Part shown: positions 1 through 8,992 of the stretch, piece after piece
Position numbering within the stretch: position 1 is the first letter of the stretch
Layout: every line of letters starts with the position of its first letter
NCBI GenBank assembly: GCA_022841365.1
Contig: JALHRP010000033.1
Coordinates: 1-45,287, forward strand
Direction: 5' to 3'
DNA from: Chitinophagaceae bacterium
GTDB taxonomy: Bacteria; Bacteroidota; Bacteroidia; Chitinophagales; Chitinophagaceae
Length of the DNA stretch: 45,287 nt
Made by a program: the position numbers and the translations under genes
The notes under the pieces: generated by a model
Seen by the model: the letters and a program-made list of their open reading frames with translations, nothing else
Databases searched by the model: none
What the model was told of the DNA's origin: nothing

Positions 1-2108
1 CATCCAGCGAAGTTCGTTTGTGGATATTAGGCGCCACCTCACATATGGGGAATAATAACCGCTGGGCAAGAGAAGGAGGAGTCATCAATGAACTGTTACT
101 GGAAAATGCATACCGGAATCCTGAAGGGAATGCGTTGATTTTTGATACCATTCTGCTTGAAAAAGTTGTACTGGAAAAAAACATCACCCTGTTATTGAAT
201 ACAGCCGTACATGAAATTGAAAAGAAAGATGCAGATACAATAAAATCAGTACAGGCATTTTGTTCGCAGAATTCCACAGCTTATCATCTGGAAGCTCCTT
301 TGTTTTGTGATGCTTCAGGTGATGGTATTGTTGGTTTTCTTGCAGGTGCTGCCTTTCGAATGGGAGCTGAATCAAAAGATGAGTTTGGAGAAAAATTTGC
401 CCCTTCAAAAGAATATGGTGAACTGCTGGGCCATTCTATTTACTTCTATTCAAAAGATACCGGTAAAAAAGTAAACTACGTTGCCCCTTCTTTTGCTATT
501 GATGTTACAAAAGAAATTCCCCGCTATAAAAGTTTTAATACAAAAGAGATTGGCTGCCGTTTATGGTGGATTGAATATGGAGGTCGTTTAGATACAGTGC
601 ATGAAACAGAAAACATCAAATGGCAATTATGGAAAGTGGTTTATGGTGTCTGGAATTACATCAAGAACTCAGGCAATTTTCCCGAAGCTGAAAATCTTAC
701 ACTGGAATGGGTGGGTCATGTGCCGGGTAAAAGAGAAAGCAGAAGGTTTGAAGGCGATTATATGTTGAAGCAGCAGGATATTATTGAACAAACAGCATTT
801 GATGATGCAGTGGCATTTGGCGGATGGAGTGTAGATCTGCATCCTGCTGATGGTGTGTTTAGTGAACTAAAAGGATGCAATCAATGGCATTCAAAAGGTG
901 TGTATGGTATTCCTTACCGTTGCTATTACAGCCGCAACATCAGCAACCTGTTTTTAGCCGGCCGCATTATGAGTGCAACACATGTGGCATTTGGTTCTAC
1001 AAGGGTAATGGCAACCTGTGCACATGGCGGGCAGGCAATTGCCATTGCAGCCGCTCTTTGTAAAAAATACAATGAACTTCCTAAAACAGTTGGTGAAAAG
1101 TATATTGCTGAATTGCAAACGGAGTTGATGAAAACAGGTCAGCACATTCCCGGTTTTCGTTTAAAGGATGCAAATGATCTTGTTCAGAAAGCGCTGCGTA
1201 TAGAAGCAAGTTCAACATTAGCGCTTGCTGAAATTCCACAGTCAGGTGATTGGCAGCAACTCAATTATTCAACGGCACAAATGCTTCCGGTGGGTAAACA
1301 AAAAATGTCTGCAATTACATTTTGGGCAAAGTCGAACAAACAAACTTCGCTTAATGTTCAATTGAGGGTAAGCAGTAAATCATTCAATCATACACCCGAT
1401 GTAATCATTGCGGAAAAAGAATTGCAGATAAAGGAAGGGGTAAATGAATACAGCTTTGAATTTGAATATGTATTTAGTGAAGCTCAATATGCATTTGTAT
1501 GCTTCATGAGTAACAGCGATGTGGAACTGGCAATTAGTGATAAAAGAATAACAGGAATTCTTTCGGTTTACAATGCCATCAATCCTGCTGTTTCAAATTT
1601 TGGCAAGCAGGAACCACCTGAAAATATTGGTGTAGAAGCATTTGAATTCTGGTGTCCGCAACGCAGACCTGCCGGAAAAAATATTGCCATGAAAATTCAA
1701 CCAGCATTGCAAGCATTTTCTCCTGAACATTTAAAAAACGGGTTACAACGTCCTGTACAAAGTACCAATGCATGGGCAGCTGATTATGATAACAGGAATG
1801 CTGAAATAAAAATCATCTGGAATGAGCAGCAAACAATCAATAAAGTAGAATTATTTTTTGATGCAGATGATGATCACCCGTTGGAATCTGTACTGTTGCA
1901 AAACCCCGAAACGAAAATGCCTTTTTGTGCCGATGAGGTAAAACTGTTTAATTGCAATAACGAACTGGTGGGTGAAATTTCAGGCAATTATCTGGCACAC
2001 CGAACCATCGTATTCGAGAAGCCTGTTGAAGTAACTGAATTAAAAATAAAAATCGCCAACACAGACAGTACTGCTCCTGTGTCTTTGTTTGAGGTAAGAT
2101 GTTATTAA
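1..2108 (+). CDS. FAD-dependent oxidoreductase, 5'-truncated by window edge
   Basis: The frame is open from the first bases of the window, so the gene begins upstream and the N-terminal Rossmann glycine motif is not visible. The visible 700 or so residues resemble the FAD_oxidored family (PF12831) often found in Bacteroidota sugar-degradation loci. Supporting motifs are a DASGDG segment typical of FAD-binding oxidoreductases and a C-terminal FAD contact region (NLFLAGRIMSATHVAFGSTR followed by an alanine-rich helix). The last 300 or so residues form a separate beta-rich region that may be a galactose-binding-like module. The stop overlaps the ATG cluster that starts the next gene (GH2), so the two are probably translationally coupled. 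The substrate is unknown; oxidation of a sugar released by this locus is an inference. The family is fairly sure and the role is not. Confidence 0.8.
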   Translation, partial: SSEVRLWILGATSHMGNNNRWAREGGVINELLLENAYRNPEGNALIFDTILLEKVVLEKNITLLLNTAVHEIEKKDADTIKSVQAFCSQNSTAYHLEAPLFCDASGDGIVGFLAGAAFRMGAESKDEFGEKFAPSKEYGELLGHSIYFYSKDTGKKVNYVAPSFAIDVTKEIPRYKSFNTKEIGCRLWWIEYGGRLDTVHETENIKWQLWKVVYGVWNYIKNSGNFPEAENLTLEWVGHVPGKRESRRFEGDYMLKQQDIIEQTAFDDAVAFGGWSVDLHPADGVFSELKGCNQWHSKGVYGIPYRCYYSRNISNLFLAGRIMSATHVAFGSTRVMATCAHGGQAIAIAAALCKKYNELPKTVGEKYIAELQTELMKTGQHIPGFRLKDANDLVQKALRIEASSTLALAEIPQSGDWQQLNYSTAQMLPVGKQKMSAITFWAKSNKQTSLNVQLRVSSKSFNHTPDVIIAEKELQIKEGVNEYSFEFEYVFSEAQYAFVCFMSNSDVELAISDKRITGILSVYNAINPAVSNFGKQEPPENIGVEAFEFWCPQRRPAGKNIAMKIQPALQAFSPEHLKNGLQRPVQSTNAWAADYDNRNAEIKIIWNEQQTINKVELFFDADDDHPLESVLLQNPETKMPFCADEVKLFNCNNELVGEISGNYLAHRTIVFEKPVEVTELKIKIANTDSTAPVSLFEVRCY

Positions 2109-2116
2109 TGATTGCT

Positions 2117-4159
2117 ATGAAATTAAATAGACTGATACTATTGCTTGTTTTAATTGTTGTATCGCATTTTGCAGAGTCGCAGGAAATATCACTCAATGGT
2201 CAATGGAATTTTGCATTAGACCCATTAGCAAGAGGCGAAGCAATGGGATGGGACCAGCCCTGGAAGATTAATGAAAAAGACAGCACGAATGGTTATGCTG
2301 CCGATCGCTTTGATAAAGTAAATGTTCCGCATTGCTGGAGTACAGATATCCGTTACAATTTTGTTGGTAAGGCTTGGTACAGAAAAGCATTTAAACTTCC
2401 TGAAGATGCAAAAGACAAATTAATCCGGATCAGGTTTGAAGCGGTTTTTTACAAATGCCGCATTTTCATTAATGGTGAATTGGCTGCTTATCATGTAGGT
2501 GGCTACACGCCTTTCACGGTAAACATTACCAAACATATTAAATACAGTGAAGTAAATTTTATTGCCGTTGAAGTTGATAACTCATGGACGGAGTTAACAG
2601 TGCCCGGTGCAAGAATGGGCGATCATCCGTCTGCACAGTTTTTTCCTTGGTACGAGTATGGTGGCATTACAAGAGATGTAAGTTTATTGATTACAGATAA
2701 AGTGTACATCAAAAATCAAAAAATAGAATCTGTCCCCGATTTAAAAACAGGCACAGCACAGGTTAAAATTATTACCTGGATTGAAAACAGATCTCTTGCC
2801 GATGCAACAGTGATGGTGAAACCATTTGTTACAAACCGAACCTCAGGTTCACAGATTCAGCGGGGGAGCATTCCTGTCAATTCAATCAACATAAAAGCAT
2901 TTACTACAGAAAAAATTATTCAGCAGTTTAACATGCAGGCCGGTGAAGTGATGTTGTGGGATTTTGATAATCCCAATCTGTATGATGTTGTTACCACTCT
3001 TGAGTCTGCAGGTAAAGCGATCAATCAATTTGAAACCTATTTCGGCATACGGGAATTTAAAGCAGCAGGTACTCAGTTATTATTAAATGGAAATCCAATT
3101 CGTGTAGCGGGGAGTAACCGTCATTCAGATCATCCGTTGTACGGATCAACTGAGCCGGCAGAACTTGCAAAGATGGATATGGAATTGCAGCGCAGCGGTC
3201 ATATGATTTTTGCAAGAATGAACCACACACCTGTAAGTAAGCATTTTTATAAATGGGCTGATGAGCACGGTTACTTAATGGTAGCAGAAACACCTAACTG
3301 GCAAATCAGTCCTGTGTTAATGGCCACACAAAAAGTAAAAGACGATTTTGTTGCACAAATGAAAGAAATGGTTGAAGCCTTTTGGAACAGTCCATCTGTA
3401 GTGGCATATAGTGCAGGCAATGAATATGCAAGCTGGACTCCGGAAGGTGATGAATGGACAAAAGAAATGTTTGAACAATACAGGTTATTGGATACAACCC
3501 GGCTGTTAACTTTTGTTGCTATTGGCACTGCTGTAAATCCCGTTAATTTAAAATTGCCTCATGATGCGTTCAGGTATTGCGACTTTTTAAATTTCAATAA
3601 TTATTCAGCAGTAGAAGGGCTTGAAAAAAATATGAAAGCACTTCATGCAAAATATCCGGATAAGCCCATTTTTATCAGTGAAACCGGTATGCGGTCGGAT
3701 GAAGTAAAGAATGAACAGGTAAGGGTAGACCACTTGAAAGGATTGATTGATGTAATAAACCGTCATCCCTATGTAGTTGGGTTTTCTTACTGGAGCTTCA
3801 ATGATTATCTCAGCCGCTTTGCAGGTACCAATAAAGATGGTTACAGACCATGGGGCATTGTAGATGCAAACCGTAAACCCAGAGAATTGTATACAGCTTT
3901 TCAAAAAGAATTGTCACCCGTTACGGTAGTTGTTCAGAAAAATAAAATTGTCATCACGGCAAAAACCGGTTTTCCTTCTTACACCATTACCAACCATATT
4001 TTAAAAATCATGGATGGCAGTAAAATGAAAACCAGTTATCCGGTTCCTGCAATCAATCCCGGAAGCAGTGTAGAAATAATCATCAAGAATACAATTGGGA
4101 GTAAACGAATAGTCATAGAAAATAGAGGCGGTATTGTCATTTTTGACGGTTTGTTGTAA
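2117..4159 (+). CDS. Glycoside hydrolase family 2 protein (beta-galactosidase/glucuronidase type), exported
   Basis: This is a retaining exo-glycosidase with the GH2 layout: N-terminal sugar-binding jelly roll (starting near SLNGQWNFALDP), Ig-like middle domain and C-terminal TIM barrel. The likely acid/base is the Glu of AYSAGNE and the nucleophile the Glu of IFISETG. Three in-frame ATGs (2099, 2108, 2117) lie across the stop of the preceding gene. The one at 2117 gives the cleanest signal peptide (MKLNRLILLLVLIVVSHFAES), so export to the periplasm is likely. At about 680 residues it is shorter than LacZ and closer in size to beta-glucuronidases, so the substrate could be a beta-galactoside or a beta-glucuronide. 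The hexuronate-type transporter that follows is compatible with the latter. Confidence 0.88.
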   Translation: MKLNRLILLLVLIVVSHFAESQEISLNGQWNFALDPLARGEAMGWDQPWKINEKDSTNGYAADRFDKVNVPHCWSTDIRYNFVGKAWYRKAFKLPEDAKDKLIRIRFEAVFYKCRIFINGELAAYHVGGYTPFTVNITKHIKYSEVNFIAVEVDNSWTELTVPGARMGDHPSAQFFPWYEYGGITRDVSLLITDKVYIKNQKIESVPDLKTGTAQVKIITWIENRSLADATVMVKPFVTNRTSGSQIQRGSIPVNSINIKAFTTEKIIQQFNMQAGEVMLWDFDNPNLYDVVTTLESAGKAINQFETYFGIREFKAAGTQLLLNGNPIRVAGSNRHSDHPLYGSTEPAELAKMDMELQRSGHMIFARMNHTPVSKHFYKWADEHGYLMVAETPNWQISPVLMATQKVKDDFVAQMKEMVEAFWNSPSVVAYSAGNEYASWTPEGDEWTKEMFEQYRLLDTTRLLTFVAIGTAVNPVNLKLPHDAFRYCDFLNFNNYSAVEGLEKNMKALHAKYPDKPIFISETGMRSDEVKNEQVRVDHLKGLIDVINRHPYVVGFSYWSFNDYLSRFAGTNKDGYRPWGIVDANRKPRELYTAFQKELSPVTVVVQKNKIVITAKTGFPSYTITNHILKIMDGSKMKTSYPVPAINPGSSVEIIIKNTIGSKRIVIENRGGIVIFDGLL

Positions 4160-4207
4160 AACGATGACATGAAAGTGTAAAGAAGAGTCCGGAAGTAAAT
4201 AATTAAT

Positions 4208-5605
4208 ATGGTGAAACAAATTAAAGGAATGCGCTGGTGGATTGTAGGGTTGCTGTTTACAGCAGCTGTACTGAATTATATTGACAGGCAAACCCTTTCT
4301 GCACTGGCACCAACTATTCAGAAAGACTTAGGAATGACCGATAGTGATTATGCAAACATTGTAAATATATTTTTGATTGCCTATACCATTGCTTACATTA
4401 TTTCAGGACGAATTGTAGATAAGATCGGAACAAGAACAGGCACAATGATTTTTGTAATATGGTGGTCTGTTTCAAACATGCTTACTGCAGCAGCAAGAGG
4501 AATGACATCACTCGGGGCCTATCGTTTTATGCTGGGTCTGGGCGAAGCTGGTATTTGGCCGGCTGCTTCAAAAGCAGTTTCAGAATGGTTCCCTGCAAAA
4601 CAACGGGCATTTGCAATTGGACTGTACACCATGGGGGCAACCATTGGTGCTACAGTTGCACCATACGTTGTAATACCATTGGCAACGTATAGTTATGCTG
4701 ATCAGTTACCTGCTGTTGCAAACTGGTTAGGCCAGGGTACAGGCTGGCGTTTGGCTTTTATCATTACCGGGTTTGTTGGGTTGCTGTGGATTGTTCCATG
4801 GCTGTTGATTTACAGAACACCACGAAAGAGTAAACTCATTACAAAGCAGGAGCTGGATTATATTGAACAGGATGATGAAGCAAATAAAACTGATGCGGCA
4901 AAAACCGATGAAACATGGTCGTGGAAAAAAGTATTAACGTATCGTGGCACATGGCTTTTATTACTTGCCCGTTTGCTGACTGATCCCGTGTGGTATTTTT
5001 TTCAGTTCTGGTTTCCAAAATACTTATCATCAGAACGTAACTTATCGCAGGATGCTTTAAAAATTACATGGGTTATTTATGCAGCAGCAGGAGTTGGTAG
5101 TTTGTTTGGCGGCTGGCTGTCCGGCAGGTTTATTAAAAACGGGAAGCAAGCTGTTTCAAGCAGAATGAAAGTAATGCTGTTGTGCGCCTGCATTATGCCG
5201 GCAGCTCCATTCATCAGCAGTGTTACAGGTATCAATTTGTCAATTGTTATTTCTGCAGCGGTGGTGCTGGCATCACTGGCATGGCTGATTAATCTCAGTT
5301 CTATTATTGTTGACATTGTTCCCGGCCATTCATTAGGAACTGTATTTAGCATTGTGGCAGCAGGAAGTACAATTGGTGGTATTATTATGAATATGATTGT
5401 AGCAGCAATGGTTTCAGGGCCATCTTCAAAAGCTTCCGGTTTTTTAGATCAGGGTTTGCAGGCCATACTATCACCCGTTTTAAATATAGTGAAGGGTCAG
5501 GGTTATGCCAGTTGGTTTTTAATCATTGCATTTCTGCATCCTGTAGGTTGGCTGCTGTTAAAATGGGGAGGCATTACAAAACTGCAGCCATCAGTGAAAA
5601 AATAA
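4208..5605 (+). CDS. MFS transporter, anion:cation symporter (ExuT/hexuronate-like)
   Basis: A 465-residue inner-membrane carrier with about 12 predicted transmembrane segments. The first segment carries the NYIDRQ motif typical of the anion:cation symporter branch of the major facilitator superfamily (hexuronate, galactarate and phthalate carriers). The loop between segments 2 and 3 has GRIVDKIGTRTG, the classic MFS motif A, and GLGEAGIWPAASKAVSEWFP matches the conserved region of ExuT-type proteins. A cytoplasmic central loop rich in charged residues separates the two halves. It sits 48 bp after the GH2 gene and before a sulfatase, so it probably imports a product of this locus, plausibly an acidic monosaccharide. 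The substrate cannot be fixed from sequence alone. Confidence 0.87.
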   Translation: MVKQIKGMRWWIVGLLFTAAVLNYIDRQTLSALAPTIQKDLGMTDSDYANIVNIFLIAYTIAYIISGRIVDKIGTRTGTMIFVIWWSVSNMLTAAARGMTSLGAYRFMLGLGEAGIWPAASKAVSEWFPAKQRAFAIGLYTMGATIGATVAPYVVIPLATYSYADQLPAVANWLGQGTGWRLAFIITGFVGLLWIVPWLLIYRTPRKSKLITKQELDYIEQDDEANKTDAAKTDETWSWKKVLTYRGTWLLLLARLLTDPVWYFFQFWFPKYLSSERNLSQDALKITWVIYAAAGVGSLFGGWLSGRFIKNGKQAVSSRMKVMLLCACIMPAAPFISSVTGINLSIVISAAVVLASLAWLINLSSIIVDIVPGHSLGTVFSIVAAGSTIGGIIMNMIVAAMVSGPSSKASGFLDQGLQAILSPVLNIVKGQGYASWFLIIAFLHPVGWLLLKWGGITKLQPSVKK

Positions 5606-5740
5606 ACAGGTAAAGAAAGAATCGCAGTTTGAAAAAATACGCATATGAAAAATGAAATTTTTATAGTTGAACATCGCCGGTTTGTTTTTCCGGATCAGAT
5701 GCTGCAGTTACATACTCAGATAATAACTGCAACAGCATGT

Positions 5741-7270
5741 ATGAAAGCCATTGCCGTTCGATCTTTATTATTATTGATTGCTGTATTTATTTTTATGCAT
5801 GCTGATGCTCAGAAAAATAAAAGCAATCAGCCAAACATCATTTTAATTTATACCGATGATCTGGGTTATGGCGATGTAAGTTGTTATGGTACTTCAGCCA
5901 TTGCTACGCCTCATATTGACCGGTTGGCAAAGAACGGTGTGCGGTTTACCAATGCACATGCAACATCTGCTACATGCACACCATCCCGTTTTTCTTTACT
6001 TACCGGCAAGTACGCATGGCGTAAACAGGGAACAGGTATTGCTCCCGGCGACGCATCTTTACTCATTCCAACTGCTACAACCACTTTGCCGGGTATGTTG
6101 CAAAAAGCAGGTTATAAAACAGCAGTTATTGGTAAATGGCATTTAGGATTAGGTGGCGAAAAAGGACCCGACTGGAACGGAGCTATCAAACCGGGGCCGT
6201 TGGAAATCGGATTTGATTATTCGTTTTTAATTCCTGCAACCGGCGACAGGGTTCCCTGTGTATTTGTAGAAAATCATCATGTAGTGGGTCTTGATAAAAA
6301 TGATCCGATAACAGTTGATTATAAAAAACCGATTGATACTGCTGCAGCTACAGGTAAAAAAAATCCGGAGCTTTTAAAAATGCTTCCATCGCACGGGCAT
6401 GATATGACGATCGTAAATGGCATCAGCCGCATTGGTTACATGACAGGTGGTAACAGTGCACTCTGGAAAGATGAAGACTTTGCATCTGTGCTTGTACAAA
6501 AGGCAACCGCTTTTATTAATCAGCAAAAGGCAAACCCCTTCTTTTTATATTTCTCTACGCATGATATACATGTACCCCGGATTGCCAATGAACGTTTTGT
6601 GGGAAAAAGCGGTATGGGGCCAAGAGGCGATGTGCTGCTGCAGTTAGACTGGACAGTTGGTGAAATTGTTTCCATACTCAAAAAAAATAACCTGCTTGAA
6701 AATACACTGATCATTTTTACAAGTGATAACGGACAGGTGATTGATGATGGTTACAAAGATGAAGCGGTTGAAAAATTAGGCAAACATCAACCAAATGGTA
6801 TTTATCGAGGTGGCAAGTACAGTGCTTTTGAAGCAGGTACCAGAGTGCCGTTTATTGTTAGCTGGAAAGGAAAAATAAAGTCGGGTGCAATTAACAATGC
6901 ATTATTCAGTCAGGTTGATTTGTATGCAAGTCTTGCAAACTTAACGGGTGTTAAAGTAGAGGAGGAGCAGGCGCCGGACAGTAAAAACAATTTGCCTGTA
7001 TTACTGAGTCAATCCAATAAGCCCCGTGAGTTTTTGGTAGAGCAATCACTTAACTCTACGTTGTCGTTACTTGTTGGTAACTGGAAATACATCGAACCTT
7101 CAAAAGGTCCAAAGATGAATAAAGATACCAATACAGAATTAGGCAATTCGCCTGAACCACAATTATACAATTTGGCCGATGATCCGGGTGAAACAAAAAA
7201 TCTTGCAACAACATATCCTGAAAAAGTATCAGAAATGAGACAGCGTCTGGAAAAAATCAAACAAAAATAA
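5741..7270 (+). CDS. Sulfatase, S1 family (formylglycine-dependent), exported
   Basis: This enzyme hydrolyses sulfate esters on a carbohydrate. The catalytic signature is CTPSR within ATCTPSRFSLLTG; the Cys must be oxidised to formylglycine. Other family marks are the metal-binding TDDLGYGD near the N-terminus, GKWHLG, a HDIHVP segment and TSDNGQ. The frame opens at 5645, but the ATG at 5741 starts a good signal peptide (MKAIAVRSLLLLIAVFIFMHADA before Q), so the upstream 32 codons are probably leader. The resulting 509 residues is a normal length. It is one of two S1 sulfatases in the locus, which also encodes an FGE about 14 kb downstream on the same strand. The subfamily, and so the position and sugar of the sulfate, cannot be assigned by eye. 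Confidence 0.9.
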   Translation: MKAIAVRSLLLLIAVFIFMHADAQKNKSNQPNIILIYTDDLGYGDVSCYGTSAIATPHIDRLAKNGVRFTNAHATSATCTPSRFSLLTGKYAWRKQGTGIAPGDASLLIPTATTTLPGMLQKAGYKTAVIGKWHLGLGGEKGPDWNGAIKPGPLEIGFDYSFLIPATGDRVPCVFVENHHVVGLDKNDPITVDYKKPIDTAAATGKKNPELLKMLPSHGHDMTIVNGISRIGYMTGGNSALWKDEDFASVLVQKATAFINQQKANPFFLYFSTHDIHVPRIANERFVGKSGMGPRGDVLLQLDWTVGEIVSILKKNNLLENTLIIFTSDNGQVIDDGYKDEAVEKLGKHQPNGIYRGGKYSAFEAGTRVPFIVSWKGKIKSGAINNALFSQVDLYASLANLTGVKVEEEQAPDSKNNLPVLLSQSNKPREFLVEQSLNSTLSLLVGNWKYIEPSKGPKMNKDTNTELGNSPEPQLYNLADDPGETKNLATTYPEKVSEMRQRLEKIKQK

Positions 7271-7368
7271 GTGCGTAAAAAAAGCATTCCGTTTTATGAA
7301 TACTTCCGTTTGTACTCTTGAATGTTTATCATAGGGCCATGAAATCTGAACCGGTACTAACTATAAAT

Positions 7369-8874
7369 ATGATGCGTTTCAACATAACAGTTCGCTTTTT
7401 GGTTTTACTTTTTGTATGCTTAAATGCATGCATCAGTTCCTCAGCGCAAATAATTACACCGGCTAACAAACCCAATGAAGCACAAAGAGAATTGGTTGAA
7501 AGGGGTTATGGCATGTTTATTCACTTTGGTGTTAACACATTTACAGATGTAGAATGGTCGGATGGTACTATACCTCCAGGTGTATATAATCCAACCAATC
7601 TCAATCCGGATCAATGGGTATTAACAGCCAGGGAAGCAGGTTTCCGTTATGTATTGCTGATTACGAAGCACCACGATGGATTTTGTTTATGGGATAGTAA
7701 GTATACTGATTACGACGTTGCCTCTGCTCAGGTTAAAACGGATGTTGTGAAAGCTGTTGCAGAAGCTTGTAAAAAATACGGGCTTCAGTTTGCTGTTTAT
7801 TATTCACTTTGGGACAGGCATGAACCTTCGTTTAATGATAAAGATCCGCAGAAATATATTGATTACATGCTCAATCAATTAAATGAATTGTTTACAGGCT
7901 ATGGCTCCATTTGTGAGTTGTGGCTTGATGGCGGATGGAAACGAAAACCCTCCGATTGGGGTATTGATCAGATTTATCAATTAGTGAAACAATACAATCC
8001 AAAGTGTGCAGTAAGTGTGAACCATACCATTGTAAGTGAAGCTGGCAAAAGAAAAGCTGTATTGCCTTCTTTAATGACAGAAGATAATCAGTATTTTTTT
8101 CAGTACTTCCCAAGTGATTTCAGGTTATGGGATCCGAAAATCATATCCAAGTTTGATAAGAAGCAATATTTGCATGAAGGCAAATCGTATTATCTGCCCT
8201 TTGAACATACACTTTGTTTAAGTAGCCGCTGGAACTGGTTTCAAAAATCAGCACAACTGGCAGTAAGAGAGCTGGACGAACTGCAGGAATTATTCTATTG
8301 GTGTACAGACAATGACAATTCATTGGTAATAAATGTGCCTCCCGATAGAACAGGTATGATTCGGGAATATGAGGCACTCGCAGTAATTGAATTAGGGAAA
8401 CGGTTAGGCCTGAGTGAGAATAAACCCTTGCCCAAAAACGGAACATTTATTTCACTGTTAAAGCCTGCAGAAGCAAACAGCGTATTTTCTGAAAAGGATA
8501 AAATTTACAGCGCATCATATGTAAATGACGGAAGTCTCGACAGCAGGTGGATGGCTGCAGATACTTTGGCAGAGCTAATCATAGAACTGAATCCCAATGA
8601 TGCTTTCAATAAGATCAGCATTTTTGAATACCAGGATACAAAAAATTTGCCCGATGGTTTTTCGCAGGTGCGAAACGGAAGAATAAAAGAATACACGATT
8701 GATGTTTTTACAAAGGGGGTATGGCAAACAATTTATCTGGGAACTGAACCAATGGGCGATTGTAAAGTAATTCGATTGCCCAAAAATTACACGGCAAGTA
8801 AGATGCGTTTTAAAGTTCTAAAAGCAACAGCAATGCCTTCTTTGTATGAGTTGTCGGTTATATGTATGAGGTAA
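7369..8874 (+). CDS. Glycoside hydrolase family 29 (alpha-L-fucosidase type) with C-terminal F5/8-like domain
   Basis: An exo-acting retaining hydrolase for alpha-L-fucosides; some GH29 members in algal-galactan loci act on alpha-L-galactosides. The GH29 TIM barrel is clear from YGMFIHFG, ITKHHDGFCLWDS and the nucleophile Asp in LWLDGGW. The last 120 or so residues, with DGSLDSRWMA and a closing MRFKVLKA...YELSV pattern, look like a discoidin or F5/8 type C carbohydrate-binding domain. The frame could start at a TTG (7318) or ATG (7339), but the ATG pair at 7369/7372 directly precedes a hydrophobic signal sequence ending ISSSAQ, so export is likely. It lies between the two sulfatases, in line with sequential removal of sulfate and fucose-type branches. 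Confidence 0.9.
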   Translation: MMRFNITVRFLVLLFVCLNACISSSAQIITPANKPNEAQRELVERGYGMFIHFGVNTFTDVEWSDGTIPPGVYNPTNLNPDQWVLTAREAGFRYVLLITKHHDGFCLWDSKYTDYDVASAQVKTDVVKAVAEACKKYGLQFAVYYSLWDRHEPSFNDKDPQKYIDYMLNQLNELFTGYGSICELWLDGGWKRKPSDWGIDQIYQLVKQYNPKCAVSVNHTIVSEAGKRKAVLPSLMTEDNQYFFQYFPSDFRLWDPKIISKFDKKQYLHEGKSYYLPFEHTLCLSSRWNWFQKSAQLAVRELDELQELFYWCTDNDNSLVINVPPDRTGMIREYEALAVIELGKRLGLSENKPLPKNGTFISLLKPAEANSVFSEKDKIYSASYVNDGSLDSRWMAADTLAELIIELNPNDAFNKISIFEYQDTKNLPDGFSQVRNGRIKEYTIDVFTKGVWQTIYLGTEPMGDCKVIRLPKNYTASKMRFKVLKATAMPSLYELSVICMR

Positions 8875-8992
8875 AGTATGAATAAGAATATAGTCAACTG
8901 ATGTATTGTTAAACATGCAGTAAACAAGTAAAAAAAATGAAGCGTCTCTTTTGGTTCAAACGTAAATCAACAGTTAATTAAAACGAACAGTA

